Shown piece after piece: positions 62,952-64,000 of a stretch of DNA of 64,000 nt. The notes under the pieces are model-generated. The model was given only the letters and a program-made list of their open reading frames with translations, had not been told where the DNA came from and did no database searches. Source of the stretch: Caprella mutica (Eukaryota > Arthropoda > Malacostraca > Amphipoda > Caprellidae); contig CANNZV010000122.1 of NCBI GenBank assembly GCA_947561585.1, positions 389,504-453,503 on the forward strand. The letters run 5' to 3'. The stretch's first letter is position 1. Each line of letters starts with the position of its first letter. Both the position numbers and the translations under genes were made by a program.

Positions 62952-64000
62952 GTAGAGCAAAAATAAATAGAATTTCCGATTCGAAGGTCATAAATAAATT
63001 CACGGTTTAACTTAAAACTCATGTTACGCAGAAAACATATTGAAGATTGAACGCTGAGGCGCAAAGACACAGAGTTGGTCAAATATCGTAAAGAGGCCGC
63101 AGAGTATTTTTCTTTAAAAAATGGAAATAGAATTTGAAAAGCCTATTATCTATAATTCTTTAAATACTCTATAACAAAAGATGATTTAGGATGACCTGCT
63201 TTGCGAAACCAGAGGGAGGCGAAAGGGAAAGCATGGGTTCGTAAAGCTTTAAGAACTTCTGCTCTCTCTTGCCCATTCACAAAGTTCTCAAAGCAGATTC
63301 ATCTTTTCATTAACCTTTTTTACTGAGTAGTAAATCTATGCTCATTTTTATTTTAATAAAAATACGCTGCAGCCTCTATGCGGCATTCGACCAACTCTGT
63401 GTCTTTGCACCTCAGTGTTCAATCTTCCATATGTTTTCTGCGAAACATCAGTTAAAAGATAAAATCATAGACTTGTAAAAAGAAAGCCAGAATTAAACCT
63501 ACTACTTCTTTAAAATTTCTCCACAGTAACAATACTCTATAAAAAACTGATTATCAAATACTTACAAATATCATTTTATTTGTTTTATAAAAAAAATAAA
63601 ATTCCGAGGTCACTTTTTGAGGTCAATGAGTATTTGTTGATGTACGAACGATAGTAACGTGTTTACAAAACAGAACATCTAGTACTACATATTAATTTCA
63701 AAAAACCAAAAAAACAAAACAATACATTTACAAGATTTTAAACCTAATAAAATCTCAGCATTCGGGTTTGTTACGAATCCAAATTTCCAAAATACAAATA
63801 GTTTTTATATCCGCTAGTAGTGGAGTGAGTCGCCCTCACTCCGCCTGACTAGGCTTTGTGCTAAACTCAACACATCAGGTGCACATGATGAATTGGGAAC
63901 GGAAAATGAATCCTGCCCCGCCTTGCTGCGAGGTGGACTGAACTAACATTTTCTAATCGCTTCTAACCCCCAAACCAAAAGTATTGGAAAGAAGCAAAAA
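62952..64000. other. Large non-coding right end, 1049 bases
   Basis: Holds inverted repeat 13 (63016-63453) and a possible decayed coding fragment within it: a minus-strand frame ending at 63146, about 50 codons with A-L-R-T-H-A-F-P-F-A-S-L-W-F. Beyond 63460 no gene is seen. A short hairpin GGAGTGAG/CTCACTCC sits at about 63822-63842. Confidence 0.5.
63016..63453. repeat. Inverted repeat 13, 96-bp arms around an inner stem
   Basis: Arms 63016-63111 and 63358-63453 match at about 84 of 96 positions. The 246-base interior holds a weaker inner inverted pairing (for example CTGCTTTG and AAAGCTTTAAGAAC-type blocks). The outer arm text GTTACGCAGAAAACATAT and CGCAAAGACACAGAGTTGGT is shared in part with repeat 9. 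Confidence 0.9.

Noticed and set aside
3888..63453. Insertion sequences explaining the inverted repeats
   Set aside because: No transposase frame lies between any arms, and most arms differ in sequence from one another, unlike copies of one IS.

Overview
The window looks like a chromosomal segment from a gliding or filament-forming member of the Bacteroidota, most likely the Saprospiria group. The DNA is AT-rich, genes lack clear Shine-Dalgarno sites, and five genes end in type IX secretion (T9SS) C-terminal sorting domains. Signal peptides typically end in A-Q, and there are giant HYR-repeat proteins, a GMC oxidoreductase with a gluconate-dehydrogenase-3-like partner, and a LuxC-type reductase of the kind seen in this phylum. 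The placement is inferred from protein families; no rRNA, tRNA, CRISPR array or transposase was found.

Layout. 1-3670: a lipoprotein cut by the left edge, a GLPGLI-like secreted protein and recQ, all on the minus strand. 4594-8424 (plus strand): a frameshifted LTA-synthase-type sulfatase, a LuxC-like acyl-CoA reductase and nth. 8641-13867 (minus strand): a 7TM-HD phosphodiesterase, a short unknown ORF, dnaA and a small membrane protein. 14532-20259: an A-type Fe-S carrier, then a minus-strand set of an ECF sigma factor translationally coupled to a membrane-anchored barrel-like protein, a lipoprotein and a secreted S9-type hydrolase. 20475-40597 (minus strand): three tandem two-gene cassettes, each a small secreted protein of about 125 residues followed by a giant HYR T9SS protein of about 1900-2000 residues. 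41338-46497: a PLP decarboxylase, a TonB-domain protein and a GMC oxidoreductase pair. 47178-62951 (almost all minus strand): small housekeeping or unknown proteins (DUF2750, AHSA1, DUF2200, COQ4-like, DinB, methyltransferase, AlbA_2/ATPase), a beta-helix/discoidin T9SS protein, a sugar isomerase-like lipoprotein, a frameshifted BNR/sialidase-like T9SS protein, a sirtuin and a doubly frameshifted nnr gene.

How it fits together. The dominant theme is cell-surface biology. The three giant proteins share a carboxypeptidase-regulatory-like, dockerin-like, cohesin-like and sorting-domain tail, near-identical 3' ends and 3' UTRs, and interchangeable N-terminal and internal modules. Each is preceded by a paralogous small secreted protein, and the leaders share a motif pair (clear in two cassettes, partial in the third). 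This repeated small-plus-giant operon is the best candidate here for an undescribed system.

A second theme is a set of at least thirteen long inverted repeats (arms of 12 to about 96 nt, most over 30 nt) between genes. They differ in sequence, but some share words or a 10-nt periodic unit. Most abut a gene's 3' end and a few lie in divergent gaps. Four genes contain apparent single-base indels, most at or next to short A/T runs, which could be assembly errors.
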